Positions 24,870-34,013 of a stretch of 64,000 nucleotides of DNA are shown piece by piece. The stretch is taken from contig NZ_FNIF01000002.1 in NCBI RefSeq assembly GCF_900103825.1, positions 62,001-126,000 of the forward strand, read 5' to 3'. Made by a program: the position numbers and the translations under genes. The first letter of the stretch is position 1; each line of letters opens with the position of its first letter. Below the pieces are notes generated by a model. It saw only the letters and a program-made list of their open reading frames with translations, did not search any database and was not told the DNA's origin. Source of the DNA: Paenibacillus sp. yr247. GTDB taxonomy: Bacteria > Bacillota > Bacilli > Paenibacillales > NBRC-103111.

Positions 24870-26909
24870 TTACTTTTTATTTTCTAAGAAGGCGGCCAGT
24901 TCCTGGGACAAATAATGCTTGATTTCAGACTGAGTCCCTGATTTCAGCAGTTCAATCATTTCCGGAATCAACAGAAAGGAACTAATTTCACTGAGCACTT
25001 CTAGGCTTTCTTTTGAAAGCTCCTTCGGTCCAAGCATGAGCAGCAGCTGCCTTACCTCTGACGCAGTTTCATGGTCTAGCAGCAGGTCCTCCTCTAATTG
25101 AAATAATGAGAATGAAGGCTTCCTCACCTGCTCACTCCGAATATGAAAGAGGGCAAGACCTGTGTCAGGAATAAGCTGACTGCTCAATCTTTCTCTTTCA
25201 AGCAAAAGATTCACGATTGGCTCCACTTCGTCGATCACACCTGTTCGTCTGACATATTCGCAAATGACTTCCAGTGTTTCTCTCAGGCTGTGAAAGGATT
25301 GCTCAATGCGATAAACCGTAAACGGATCGATGATGCTTACGATCTCGTTTACATAGTGTTGAATACGATGCAATTTTTCTGTTGAGTCAGCATCTTGACC
25401 CGATTCACCGCTCTCTCCAGCTTCTTTTTGCAAGGTAACATTTTGAATGAATAGCCTCAGTCGCTCGGCCTCTTCCTTCGTTAATAGAGGGCTTAGCTTT
25501 ATATACTGATCCTCTTCCAAAGGCAGATCGACAGTAGATATAATCAAATCATATTCCTTTTCGGGGATTCGCGCTGCTTCAAACCAAGACGCATGACCGA
25601 TAATATTAATTTGCGGAAGTTCCTTCGTAAGCCGGACAGCCAGCATTTTGGAAGTACCGATGCCGCTAGTGCATACCAGAATCGCTTTAACGTTACGTCT
25701 GAATTGTTTTTGTCTCTCGATGGAAGCTCCGAAATGCATGACTAGAAAACCTATTTCTTCGTCTGGCACAGCAATTTCGATTATTGTTTTATCTACAGCT
25801 CTCCGAATAGCATCAAATAGAGCTTCATAGTCTTTTTTAATTTGCGATAAAAGCGGATTACGAATGGTTGCTCCTTCTTGAAGCCTCGTGAGAGCAGACT
25901 CCAAATGGCTAAGCAGCCCTTCTCTTAATGAACGATCATCGCTGAAACGAACAGCGATGCTGCTCTCCATGTTACGGATGAGCTTCCATACAATTTCCAT
26001 ATAACTTAGTTCTTCCATAGGAAGCAGCAGATTCGGATGCGTGTGAGACTTGGGCTCAAGTAGTTCGGCTATATAGAAGATTTCAGCTGTTGTTAATTCA
26101 ATAGGTATAACCTTAGATAGATGCTCAATCGTGTGCGTAAGCAGCTTATTATGGCGAAGCGAGTAAGGTTCAGGGTGCAGTTCGATGGGCTTACCCTGCT
26201 GAATTCTAGCGATTGTTATCGACATGTTAATCAGCAGATTGGTGTAACCCTGCTCGGATAATTCACTCAAACCCTCATCTTCGGCAAGCCAAAGAGCAGC
26301 CTCCACCTTTGTAAAGTTTTCTTTCCCAATGAGCTCCAACAGTCTTTGTTTAACCGGAGAATGCGAATTCATACTCTTCCCAAATAGATCAGATTCATCC
26401 AAACCGTTTTTGGCAAGCATGGCGATCATCCTGCGTTTATTCGCCTCAGAACCGCTCAGTCCAACACCGTACCCTCTTTTGCGTACTAGGATGAGGTTTG
26501 CCTTCTTTACCCAGTTTTCCAGCTCATCGAGATCGTTCGTGATGGTCGGGACGGTTACGGCCAAATCATGGGACAATGCGAAAAGTTTGACGGGCTCATC
26601 CTCTTGCAGGAGAGTGCAAAGAATCATCGTCCTACGATCCTCGGGGGAATATTCAATGGCCATCATCCCAACTAGCAAACGCCTAAACGCCTCGAGCTGC
26701 TCAGGTTCTGCTTGAAGTTGAATGCCTTTCCCCGATTTTTTTTGCAGTGCTAATCCATAAGCTGCCAAAATCGACTCCAGCTCAGACAGCTCCCTATGAA
26801 CGGTTCTTGTGCTTACATTGATTTCGGCAGCGATTTCTCCAGCTGTAATGTCATCCGTTCGATTCATTAACAGCTCTAGGATTTGGCGATTCCTGTTAGA
26901 CAGGCTCAT
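24870..26909 (-). CDS. mtlR: BglG-type PRD activator of mannitol genes
   Basis: MtlR-type activators combine DNA-binding and PTS-regulated domains. The order is an N-terminal HTH (about 5-60), a further HTH/Mga-like region, PRD1 and PRD2 (about 180-390), an EIIB-like domain with ILVCTSGIGTSKML, and an EIIA-like domain with the histidine in GLALFHIRSEQ. The 679-residue length fits. The ATG at 26909 follows GAGGAG; the upstream start at 26930 is less likely. Phosphorylation by HPr and the mannitol EII proteins would set activity, with the local ptsI-ptsH as possible donors. Confidence 0.95.
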   Translation of the reverse strand: MSLSNRNRQILELLMNRTDDITAGEIAAEINVSTRTVHRELSELESILAAYGLALQKKSGKGIQLQAEPEQLEAFRRLLVGMMAIEYSPEDRRTMILCTLLQEDEPVKLFALSHDLAVTVPTITNDLDELENWVKKANLILVRKRGYGVGLSGSEANKRRMIAMLAKNGLDESDLFGKSMNSHSPVKQRLLELIGKENFTKVEAALWLAEDEGLSELSEQGYTNLLINMSITIARIQQGKPIELHPEPYSLRHNKLLTHTIEHLSKVIPIELTTAEIFYIAELLEPKSHTHPNLLLPMEELSYMEIVWKLIRNMESSIAVRFSDDRSLREGLLSHLESALTRLQEGATIRNPLLSQIKKDYEALFDAIRRAVDKTIIEIAVPDEEIGFLVMHFGASIERQKQFRRNVKAILVCTSGIGTSKMLAVRLTKELPQINIIGHASWFEAARIPEKEYDLIISTVDLPLEEDQYIKLSPLLTKEEAERLRLFIQNVTLQKEAGESGESGQDADSTEKLHRIQHYVNEIVSIIDPFTVYRIEQSFHSLRETLEVICEYVRRTGVIDEVEPIVNLLLERERLSSQLIPDTGLALFHIRSEQVRKPSFSLFQLEEDLLLDHETASEVRQLLLMLGPKELSKESLEVLSEISSFLLIPEMIELLKSGTQSEIKHYLSQELAAFLENKK

Positions 26910-26974
26910 GATTATTCTCCTCGTGAACAAAATGGAGATAACGCCGGCAAAAAGCCAGCGTTAGATAGGCGTAT

Positions 26975-28405
26975 TTAACTTAACCGTTTCACAAGAGCGT
27001 CGTATTCCGGGCTTTTCATGAAATTCTCGATGGAAATATGTTCGGCTTTCGGAGCCTGATTACGTGCTCGATCGGTTAATGATTTGTGAGTGATAACGAT
27101 ATCCGCATCGGTTGGAATCTCACTAATTGCCGTGTTGACCACGGTAACGTCGATAGCGGCTTCTTTCATCTTCTTTCTTAAAATGGAGGCTCCCATCGCG
27201 CTTGAACCCATGCCTGCATCACAGGAGAACACAATTTTTTGTACCTCAGATGCTGGTTTCAACGTGGAAGAACTCACTTTTTCGACTGCCGCAGCAGCCG
27301 GAACTTGTTTCATTTCCTTCATTTTCGCTGTAGCCTGCTCCAAATCTGCATGATCGGCTTGCTTCGACGTTTTCAACAATAAGGCACCGACTAGGAAAGA
27401 GACAATAGTAGATGTAATAACCCCGGTGAAAATCGATAACATACCGCCTTTAGGAGCCATGGCAATATAAGCGAAAATACTTCCCGGTGATGGCGGCGCG
27501 ACTAAACCTGCATTAAACAAGGAGAACGTGAACGTTCCTGTCACGCCACCAGCAATAACAGCCAGGATCAGACGCGGATTCATAAGAATGTAAGGAAAAT
27601 AAATCTCATGAATACCGCCGAAGAAGTGAATAATAGCAGCACCAGGAGCCGAAAGCTTCGCTGAGCCACGTCCGACTATCCAGTAAGCAAGCAGGATGCC
27701 AAGTCCTGGGCCCGGATTGGACTCCAGCATGAACAAGATCGACTTGCCTGTCTTGGATGCTTGATCCAGAGCAATCGGACTAAGCACGCCGTGATTAATC
27801 GCATTGTTCAAGAACAACACTTTACCTGGTTCAATCAGAACATTCGCAAGGGGGAGTAGACCTGCATTCACAAGAGCCTGAACCCCAGAGGCGAGAGCTT
27901 TACTAACGACCTGAACAGCAGGACCAACTACCGTGTAAGCAAGAACGGCAAGTATTCCTCCAATGATTCCTGATGAGAAGTTGTTGACAAGCATTTCGAA
28001 GCCGGATTTAATTTTACCTTCAATCGATTTATCGAACTGCTTGAGAACCCAAGCGGCGAACGGACCAACCATCATCGCCCCTAGAAACATAGGGATATCA
28101 GTTCCGATGACAACCCCCATCGTCGTTACAGCGCCGATGACGCCGCCTCGTGTTCCGTGAATCATTGTCCCTCCCGTATAACCAATCAGAACTGGGAGTA
28201 AATAAGTAATCATTGGACCGACGAGCTTCGCTAAATATTCATTTGGTATCCAGCCTGTCGGGATAAATAATGCTGTAATTAGTCCCCAAGCAATAAATGC
28301 CCCAATATTTGGCATCACCATGCCGCTCAAGAACCGACCGAAATTTTGTACTTTCACCCGGAATCCTCCGGAGGATGCTTGCTTTTGTGCAGCTGTTGCA
28401 CTCAT
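26975..28405 (-). CDS. mtlA: PTS mannitol transporter EIICB
   Basis: MtlA imports and phosphorylates mannitol. The EIIC domain (about 1-340) is polytopic and contains the GGIHEIYFPYILMNP sequence characteristic of mannitol permeases. The cytosolic EIIB domain (about 375-476) has the phosphocysteine in FSCDAGMGSSAMGAS. It lacks a fused EIIA, which is supplied by MtlF. It is the first gene of the operon, with a cre-like site 44 bases upstream of its start. Confidence 0.97.
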   Translation of the reverse strand: MSATAAQKQASSGGFRVKVQNFGRFLSGMVMPNIGAFIAWGLITALFIPTGWIPNEYLAKLVGPMITYLLPVLIGYTGGTMIHGTRGGVIGAVTTMGVVIGTDIPMFLGAMMVGPFAAWVLKQFDKSIEGKIKSGFEMLVNNFSSGIIGGILAVLAYTVVGPAVQVVSKALASGVQALVNAGLLPLANVLIEPGKVLFLNNAINHGVLSPIALDQASKTGKSILFMLESNPGPGLGILLAYWIVGRGSAKLSAPGAAIIHFFGGIHEIYFPYILMNPRLILAVIAGGVTGTFTFSLFNAGLVAPPSPGSIFAYIAMAPKGGMLSIFTGVITSTIVSFLVGALLLKTSKQADHADLEQATAKMKEMKQVPAAAAVEKVSSSTLKPASEVQKIVFSCDAGMGSSAMGASILRKKMKEAAIDVTVVNTAISEIPTDADIVITHKSLTDRARNQAPKAEHISIENFMKSPEYDALVKRLS

Positions 28406-28448
28406 TAGGATAACCTCCCTTTGTCTGTTTCATGTTCTTATCGTAATG

Positions 28449-28462
28449 CAAAAGCGCTTACA
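28449..28462. promoter_or_regulatory. cre-like site upstream of mtlA
   Basis: The minus-strand sequence TGTAAGCGCTTTTG matches 12 of 14 positions of the CcpA consensus TGWAARCGYTWNCW. Its place just upstream of mtlA would fit catabolite repression. A nearby near-palindrome ATGTTGACAACAT (28500-28512) and the inverted GAATGAT/ATCATTC around it are possible MtlR contacts, but this is speculative. Confidence 0.55.
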
Positions 28463-28565
28463 TATTCAATCTAATCAAAATCCCTTTTCGTCATGAATGA
28501 TGTTGACAACATTTTAAGCTGCATTTATTCCATCATTCATTCGTTTTAAAAAATTAACATATAAA

Positions 28566-28607
28566 TAAAAAAGAGCCGCGGGAGAAAGTATTCCCTCACA
28601 GCTCTTT
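28566..28607 (-). terminator. Terminator after lutC
   Basis: AAAGAGC and GCTCTTT close an imperfect stem (GGGAG/TTCCC inside). On the minus strand a TTTTTT run follows. It closes the lutABC transcript. Confidence 0.75.
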
Positions 28608-28609
28608 GG

Positions 28610-29353
28610 TTACTCAATGATAAGTGCGTAAACGATGCCGGGACCGTGAACACCTATAGTCAAATCGTTCTCAATGTCGGCAGATCGGCTCGGGCCGGAG
28701 ATGAAATGAATACCGGCTGGCCTGACTTTGGCAGCAAGTTCATCGAAAGGGCGCAAAACTTCGCCCATCTTTGATTTTAGACGATCTGCGGGGATGATGG
28801 CGATGAACGTTGTTGGCAGCAAGCTGACACTTCTGCCTCTAGTTGCATCGGAAGTGATCACTAATGAACCCGTGTAGGCCACAGCATGTTCGACGGCCAC
28901 GATGCCGATGTCTGCTCCAGCTGCCTTCGCGACAAGCTCGTCTTTGGCAGCTCTACTGGCTCCGTCCGAGTTCCACACGGTGATGTCCGTTTCCGTCTCA
29001 GCAAGAGCAGCACGTAGGGACTCTAACTCAGGTTGATCCTGAATGATCAAGTGCTTCGCCCGTGTCTCTGCGATAAAGTTTGCAATGAAGTCCTGTGCTT
29101 CCGCCATACTAGCGAGACGCTTCGTATGGCCGCCCGCCTTCTGCCAGTTCGTCATAAACAACTTAATGCGTTGTTCGAGTGGCAGATCCACCTCCTCCCA
29201 GAATTCAGGAGCCCCCTTCATGTTGTGCACGGGAGCTGCTTCCAGAGGCTTTGCTCTTCCAAGTCGAGTAGCAATATTAGACAAGAAGGCCTCCTGATCC
29301 TTGAGAGCTTCTTCCTTGAGCTTTTGGAGAAATGCGGCATCCGATTTAGCCAT
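28610..29353 (-). CDS. lutC: Lactate utilization protein C (LUD domain)
   Basis: LutC is part of the LutABC complex that oxidises L-lactate to pyruvate. The protein of about 247 residues carries the LUD fold, with GIVAVEHAVAYTGSLV and FISGPSRSADIENDLTIGVHGPG near the C-terminus. The ATG at 29353 follows GGAGGAGG and overlaps the end of lutB by eight bases. The upstream start at 29389 lies deep inside lutB and is unlikely. Confidence 0.95.
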   Translation of the reverse strand: MAKSDAAFLQKLKEEALKDQEAFLSNIATRLGRAKPLEAAPVHNMKGAPEFWEEVDLPLEQRIKLFMTNWQKAGGHTKRLASMAEAQDFIANFIAETRAKHLIIQDQPELESLRAALAETETDITVWNSDGASRAAKDELVAKAAGADIGIVAVEHAVAYTGSLVITSDATRGRSVSLLPTTFIAIIPADRLKSKMGEVLRPFDELAAKVRPAGIHFISGPSRSADIENDLTIGVHGPGIVYALIIE

Positions 29354-30902
29354 GATGATGTCCTCCTCCCTCTTTGCGATCAGCCACAAGCTTCTCCATA
29401 CGAGCCTTCATAACGGAATCTAGTTCAGGAAAGGTGCCTTCTAATCCTTGCTCAATGTCTTTCCAAGATTCACGGAACGTCTTCTTCGCCATGCTTGGCG
29501 CATATCGATACGTATTCCAACCTTTTAACGGACCTATCTTAGCTTTGATGTGACCATCGCGGACTAACAACTTCTGTCCAATGCGTCCGAGCTTGATTAA
29601 CGCTTTAACCCTCTTCGCATCGGACATCAAGAAATTAAAGCCTTTCATGCCAATTTTCTCTGCAAAATCCGTCCCACCGCGCTCTACCTTGCGTTGACGG
29701 AGATAGATCAGCATATCATGCAGCGGAATTTTCACCGGACATGCCTCATAACAGGCACCGCAGAGGCTTGATGCATTTGCAATATCGTCCCATTGGTCGA
29801 CATTTTTATTTAGTGCAGGTGTGAGTACAGCACCGATCGGACCACTATACACACCGCCGTAGGCATGTCCGCCGATATGGCGGTAAACCGGGCATGCGTT
29901 TAGGCATGCACCACAGCGTATACAGTTCAGCAATTCCTGGAATTGCGGGTCTCCAAGCTGCAAGGAGCGCCCATTATCCAAAATAATGACGTGCATTTCT
30001 TCCGGTCCATCACCATCCTGCTCCCGCTGCGGTCCAGAAATCACAGACATATACACCGTGAGCTTCTGTCCTGTAGCCGATCGCGGCAGCAGCGTCGCCA
30101 TCACTTCTAGATCGTCCAAGGTAGGAATGATGCGTTCCATGCCCATGAACGTGATTTGCGTGTTAGGGATCGTACTAACCATCCGAGCATTTCCTTCATT
30201 TTCAAAAAGAACGATAGAACCCGTCTCCGCAATAGCAAAATTACAGCCTGTCATGCCAATGTCGGCTTCAAGGAACTTCTCGCGCAGCTTCCTTCTTACA
30301 TAGCCGGCCAGAATGCCTGTGTCAGGGGCCAGTTCCTCGCCTGCATCCTCAGACAACAGCTCCGCGATCTGATACCGATTTTTATGAATCGCTGGAATAA
30401 TAATATGCGAAGGTGTTTCGCCTGCAAGCTGAATAATATATTCGCCGAGGTCCGTTTCAATCGCTTCAACGCCGATTTGTTCAAACGCATGGTTGATATG
30501 CAATTCCTCCGAAACCATCGACTTGGACTTTACTACACTCTTAGCCTTTTTATGCTCAGCTATTTGCATCGTCAAACGAACAGCGTCTGCTGCATCTGCT
30601 GCAAAATGAACGTGCACACCCTGCGCTCGGGCATTTTCAACGAATTTAGATAAATAATAGTCCAAATGAGCAATCGTATGCAGCCTAATTTGTCGACCAC
30701 GCTCACGCCACTCTTCCCAGTTCCCATGTTCTTCAGTAGCAGCTATCTTACCGTTCTTCAGCCGTTCGGTCGTGAACTTAACCGCGTTGCGAAGAAAGTC
30801 ATTGTTCAGCGCGACTTTGGATCTTTCCTTAACAGTACCGCCTATTTTAGGCTGGTCGTTTCCTACGGAAACTGCTCGCCTATGCATTCTATGTTCGCTC
30901 AT
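29346..30902 (-). CDS. lutB: Lactate utilization iron-sulfur protein B
   Basis: This is the iron-sulfur flavoprotein-like subunit of LutABC. The 518-residue protein has an N-terminal LUD domain, then two 4Fe-4S motifs, CIRCGACLNACPVYRHIGG and the CGACYEACPVKIP segment, and a C-terminal tail. It overlaps lutA by 14 bases; GAAGGAG lies within the lutA end. Both cysteine clusters are complete. Confidence 0.96.
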   Translation of the reverse strand: MSEHRMHRRAVSVGNDQPKIGGTVKERSKVALNNDFLRNAVKFTTERLKNGKIAATEEHGNWEEWRERGRQIRLHTIAHLDYYLSKFVENARAQGVHVHFAADAADAVRLTMQIAEHKKAKSVVKSKSMVSEELHINHAFEQIGVEAIETDLGEYIIQLAGETPSHIIIPAIHKNRYQIAELLSEDAGEELAPDTGILAGYVRRKLREKFLEADIGMTGCNFAIAETGSIVLFENEGNARMVSTIPNTQITFMGMERIIPTLDDLEVMATLLPRSATGQKLTVYMSVISGPQREQDGDGPEEMHVIILDNGRSLQLGDPQFQELLNCIRCGACLNACPVYRHIGGHAYGGVYSGPIGAVLTPALNKNVDQWDDIANASSLCGACYEACPVKIPLHDMLIYLRQRKVERGGTDFAEKIGMKGFNFLMSDAKRVKALIKLGRIGQKLLVRDGHIKAKIGPLKGWNTYRYAPSMAKKTFRESWKDIEQGLEGTFPELDSVMKARMEKLVADRKEGGGHHHG

Positions 30903-31632
30903 GCGCCAGCTTCACTCCTTCAGCCAGTAATTCCGCTAGATGCATGACCTTCACGGGTTTTCCACGATAGGATAAATTGCCTGCAATATTCATTAAACAT
31001 CCCATATCCAGTCCAACTAACACTTCTGCATCTGTTTCCAACACGTGATCGGATTTCTCTGATACCATTGCCCCGGAAATATCACACATTTTCACCGCAA
31101 AAGTCCCACCAAACCCACAGCAATCCTCCGCATGAGGAAGAGGCACTAGCTCCAAGTCACGGATATTTTGCATCAGCAGCATCGGTTCTTCTTTGACACC
31201 TAGCAATCGGCTGCCGTGACAAGACGGGTGATACGTCACTTTATGCGGGAATACGGCTCCCAGATCAGTAACGCCCAATACTTGAACAAGAAACTGGCTG
31301 AACTCGTATGTTTTTTCAACCAGACGGTTAGCCCTGGCCAGTTGAACAGGGTCATTTTCAAAAAGCTTCGGATAATAATGATGAATCATACTTGTGCATG
31401 AACCCGAAGGGGATATCACAAAATCACTGTCATCAAACGCTTGAAGCAGCGTCATCGCAGCTCCCCTCGCCTCATCCCAATACCCACTATTGAAAGCAGG
31501 TTGACCGCAGCACGTTTGAACCGCAGGGAAGTCTAGCTTGACACCAAATTTAGCAAGTAAATGAACCATAGACTCACCAACCTTGGGGTAAACAAGGTCG
31601 CTTAAGCATGTTATGAACAAAGAAACTTTCAT
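30889..31632 (-). CDS. lutA: Lactate utilization protein A (CCG domain)
   Basis: LutA (YvfV-type GlcF-like protein) carries two CCG cysteine-rich domains that bind iron-sulfur clusters: TCCGQPAFNSG (with C-L near the N-terminus) and DCCGFGGTFAVK. About 247 residues result from the ATG at 31632, which follows GGGAGA; the earlier start at 31689 lacks support. It begins lutABC, 104 bases after the DeoR gene. A weak terminator-like hairpin lies in this gap. Confidence 0.95.
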   Translation of the reverse strand: MKVSLFITCLSDLVYPKVGESMVHLLAKFGVKLDFPAVQTCCGQPAFNSGYWDEARGAAMTLLQAFDDSDFVISPSGSCTSMIHHYYPKLFENDPVQLARANRLVEKTYEFSQFLVQVLGVTDLGAVFPHKVTYHPSCHGSRLLGVKEEPMLLMQNIRDLELVPLPHAEDCCGFGGTFAVKMCDISGAMVSEKSDHVLETDAEVLVGLDMGCLMNIAGNLSYRGKPVKVMHLAELLAEGVKLAHERT

Positions 31633-31687
31633 GATGCAGCTATCTCCCTTCTTCAAACCTTCCCTCCTCAGAGGAAATTGGTTATAC

Positions 31688-31722
31688 AAAAAACCATCCT
31701 CAGTAGTGCAAACTGGTGATGG
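31688..31722 (-). terminator. Weak terminator or attenuator between the DeoR gene and lutA
   Basis: CCATC/GATGG close an interrupted stem (inner AGT/ACT-type pairing) followed on the minus strand by TTTTTT. It may limit readthrough from the rha genes into lutABC. The stem is short, so strength is uncertain. Confidence 0.4.
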
Positions 31723-31736
31723 GTCAGACGATAGAT

Positions 31737-32504
31737 TTACTCTTTATCTAATTGAAGGACGGACACACCTTTTTCACGGATCAAGTTTACATCATCCTTG
31801 TTTGTTTGCCCATCTGTAATTAAATGCTTGATTTCGGTCCAGCCTGCCACTTGTGTCAACGATTGCATCCCGAATTTACTATGATCTGCCAGCAGATAAG
31901 TCTCGTCGGCAATACTGATCATTTTGCGCTTAATAAGCGCTTGAAGCTCGCTCGACTCACTTATTCCTCGCTGGATGTGAACCCCTTTGCACGACAAGAA
32001 CAATTTGTGAACATGGTACATGTCCAAGGATCTTTCCGCTAGTGGCCCTACATAGGACAACGACTTAGGAGAAAGAAGTCCTCCTGTGGAAATGACCTGA
32101 ATCTTCTCCTTGCCGCTAACCTCTAATGCAACCTTCATCGAGTTCGTTATGATGGTCAGCGGCATATCCGGAATAAGTTTGGCCATAAACCAAGCCGTTG
32201 TACTCGCATCTAAAATGATTCGATCATGCTCACGAATATGCGATACCGCTTCCTTCGCGATGCTGTTTTTGAAGTCGGCATGCGCCGTTTCCCTTTCTTT
32301 GAAAGGGACTTCCGTCTGAGCTTCCCTCACACTAACAGCGCCTCCATGGCTGCGCATCAGCTTGCCTTCGCTCTCTAACCGATCCAAATCCCGTCGTATC
32401 GTTTCTTCCGTTACTTGACACAGCTCACTGAGCTCCGTCACTCGGATACTTCCTCTTTCATTCACTAACTGAACGATTCTCTGCCATCTTTCCGCTACCA
32501 GCAT
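31737..32504 (-). CDS. rhaR: DeoR-family regulator, probable rhamnose repressor
   Basis: This 255-residue repressor has an N-terminal winged HTH (LSELCQVTEETIRRDLDRLESEG) and a C-terminal ISOCOT-type sugar-phosphate sensor domain with DASTTAWFMAKL and FLSCKGV. It is placed between rhaB and lutA, ten bases after rhaB. In B. subtilis the rhamnose operon encodes a DeoR-type RhaR, which supports the name. The effector is probably L-rhamnulose 1-phosphate; that is an inference from the family and pathway. Confidence 0.88.
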   Translation of the reverse strand: MLVAERWQRIVQLVNERGSIRVTELSELCQVTEETIRRDLDRLESEGKLMRSHGGAVSVREAQTEVPFKERETAHADFKNSIAKEAVSHIREHDRIILDASTTAWFMAKLIPDMPLTIITNSMKVALEVSGKEKIQVISTGGLLSPKSLSYVGPLAERSLDMYHVHKLFLSCKGVHIQRGISESSELQALIKRKMISIADETYLLADHSKFGMQSLTQVAGWTEIKHLITDGQTNKDDVNLIREKGVSVLQLDKE

Positions 32505-32513
32505 CGTTTTCCC

Positions 32514-34013
32514 TCATTTCACCCTCGATCGGGACGCCACCTGACAAAATGTTGCATACGCTTCCTGCCAACCCGCTCCATCCTCGGGGATGTACGTTTT
32601 GACCGGGAACGAATTCCGAATCAGCTTTCTGGCTTCGCGCAAATTCGCGATATACCCTAGTGCTATCCATTGTACTACAAGGTTTCCTAAGGCACTACCC
32701 TCAACTGGACCGGCCCAAACCTCACGTTGAATAGCGTTTGATGTGAGTTGACAGAGCAACTCGTTCTGGATACCGCCGCCTACGATGTGAAGACCTTGAT
32801 ACGTTGTCCCTGAAAGCTGTTCCGTTCGTTCTAAAACAAACCGATACTTCAAAGCTAAGCTTTCCAATATGCACCGCACAATCTCACCTTCGGTTTGCGG
32901 AACAATCTGTTCGGTATCACGGCAATACTGCTGAATTTTCTTCGGCATATGTTCCGGATTCAAGAACATGTCATCATCCGGATCGATGAACGATTGAAAC
33001 GGCTTCACTTGATCAGCAAGCCTGACTAACTCCGTAAAGCTGATGCTCTTGCCTTCTTTCTCCCATGTCCGCTTACATTCCTGTATCAACCACAAGCCCA
33101 TGATGTTCTTCAACAAACGGTTTGTGCCATATACGCCGCCTTCATTGGTGAAATTCCAGGCTAAAGCCGGTTCAGTAAGTATCGGTGCCTTGGTTTCCGT
33201 TCCTAGCAGTGACCAAGTGCCGCAGCTTAAGAAAGCGAAATCTTCTTCTAGCGCGGGAACCGCAACTACAGCCGAAGCTGTATCGTGCTCGCCTACGGCA
33301 ATAACCGGAATGGAAGCAACATCAAGTTCATCGCAAATTTCTTTGGTTAAAGAGCCAACACGCGTCCCAGACGGCACCGGATTCAATAATATTTCACATG
33401 GAAGACCAAGCTGTTCTAAGAGCTCTTTATCCCACATCCGAGTTGTCGCATTCAAAAGCTGCGTTGTGGTGGAATTGGTATACTCACTATGTTTTTCTCC
33501 GGTTAAAAAGTACCTGAGCAAGTCAGGAATCATCAAGAATGTATCTGCTCGTTCCAAAAGGTCCGGATTTCTTTCTTTTAAAGCATATAATTGAAAAATG
33601 GAATTGAATTGAAGGAATTGAAGACCTGTCTTGGCATAAAGCTTTTCACGGCCGACAAGATTAATAACCTTCTCCATGACATAGTCCGTTTGATGATCCC
33701 GATAATGATAAGGATTACCGAGAAGCTCGCCATTCGCCGAAAGCAGACCGAAATCTACCGCCCATGAATCAATGGCTAGACTTTCAATATCCGTATAACC
33801 CAGATGCTTCGTCTGTAAAATACCTAGTTTCAATTCATGAAACAATCTCAAAATGTCCCAGTGAAGGTGGTTGCCCACTCTCACCGGATCATTCGAGAAG
33901 CGGTGAATTTCCTCGATCGTCACTTGGCCCGCTTCAGAATCAAGTCGTCCGACGATCGCTCTGCCGCTGCTTGCTCCTAAATCAAAGGCCAGAACGCTTG
34001 AGGGCTTACTCAC
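32514..34013 (-). CDS. rhaB: Rhamnulokinase
   Basis: RhaB phosphorylates L-rhamnulose to L-rhamnulose 1-phosphate. The 499-residue FGGY-family kinase shows the N-terminal ATP-binding signature [13 protein letters not shown], the [12 protein letters not shown] segment, [13 protein letters not shown], and [16 protein letters not shown] near the C-terminus. Its start overlaps the isomerase stop by four bases. The set with rhaI and rhaEW makes the assignment firm. Confidence 0.96.
   Translation of the reverse strand: MSKPSSVLAFDLGASSGRAIVGRLDSEAGQVTIEEIHRFSNDPVRVGNHLHWDILRLFHELKLGILQTKHLGYTDIESLAIDSWAVDFGLLSANGELLGNPYHYRDHQTDYVMEKVINLVGREKLYAKTGLQFLQFNSIFQLYALKERNPDLLERADTFLMIPDLLRYFLTGEKHSEYTNSTTTQLLNATTRMWDKELLEQLGLPCEILLNPVPSGTRVGSLTKEICDELDVASIPVIAVGEHDTASAVVAVPALEEDFAFLSCGTWSLLGTETKAPILTEPALAWNFTNEGGVYGTNRLLKNIMGLWLIQECKRTWEKEGKSISFTELVRLADQVKPFQSFIDPDDDMFLNPEHMPKKIQQYCRDTEQIVPQTEGEIVRCILESLALKYRFVLERTEQLSGTTYQGLHIVGGGIQNELLCQLTSNAIQREVWAGPVEGSALGNLVVQWIALGYIANLREARKLIRNSFPVKTYIPEDGAGWQEAYATFCQVASRSRVK

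Noticed and set aside
33043..33594. 183-codon plus-strand frame
   Set aside because: It is antisense to rhaB and Ser-rich without any family motif.
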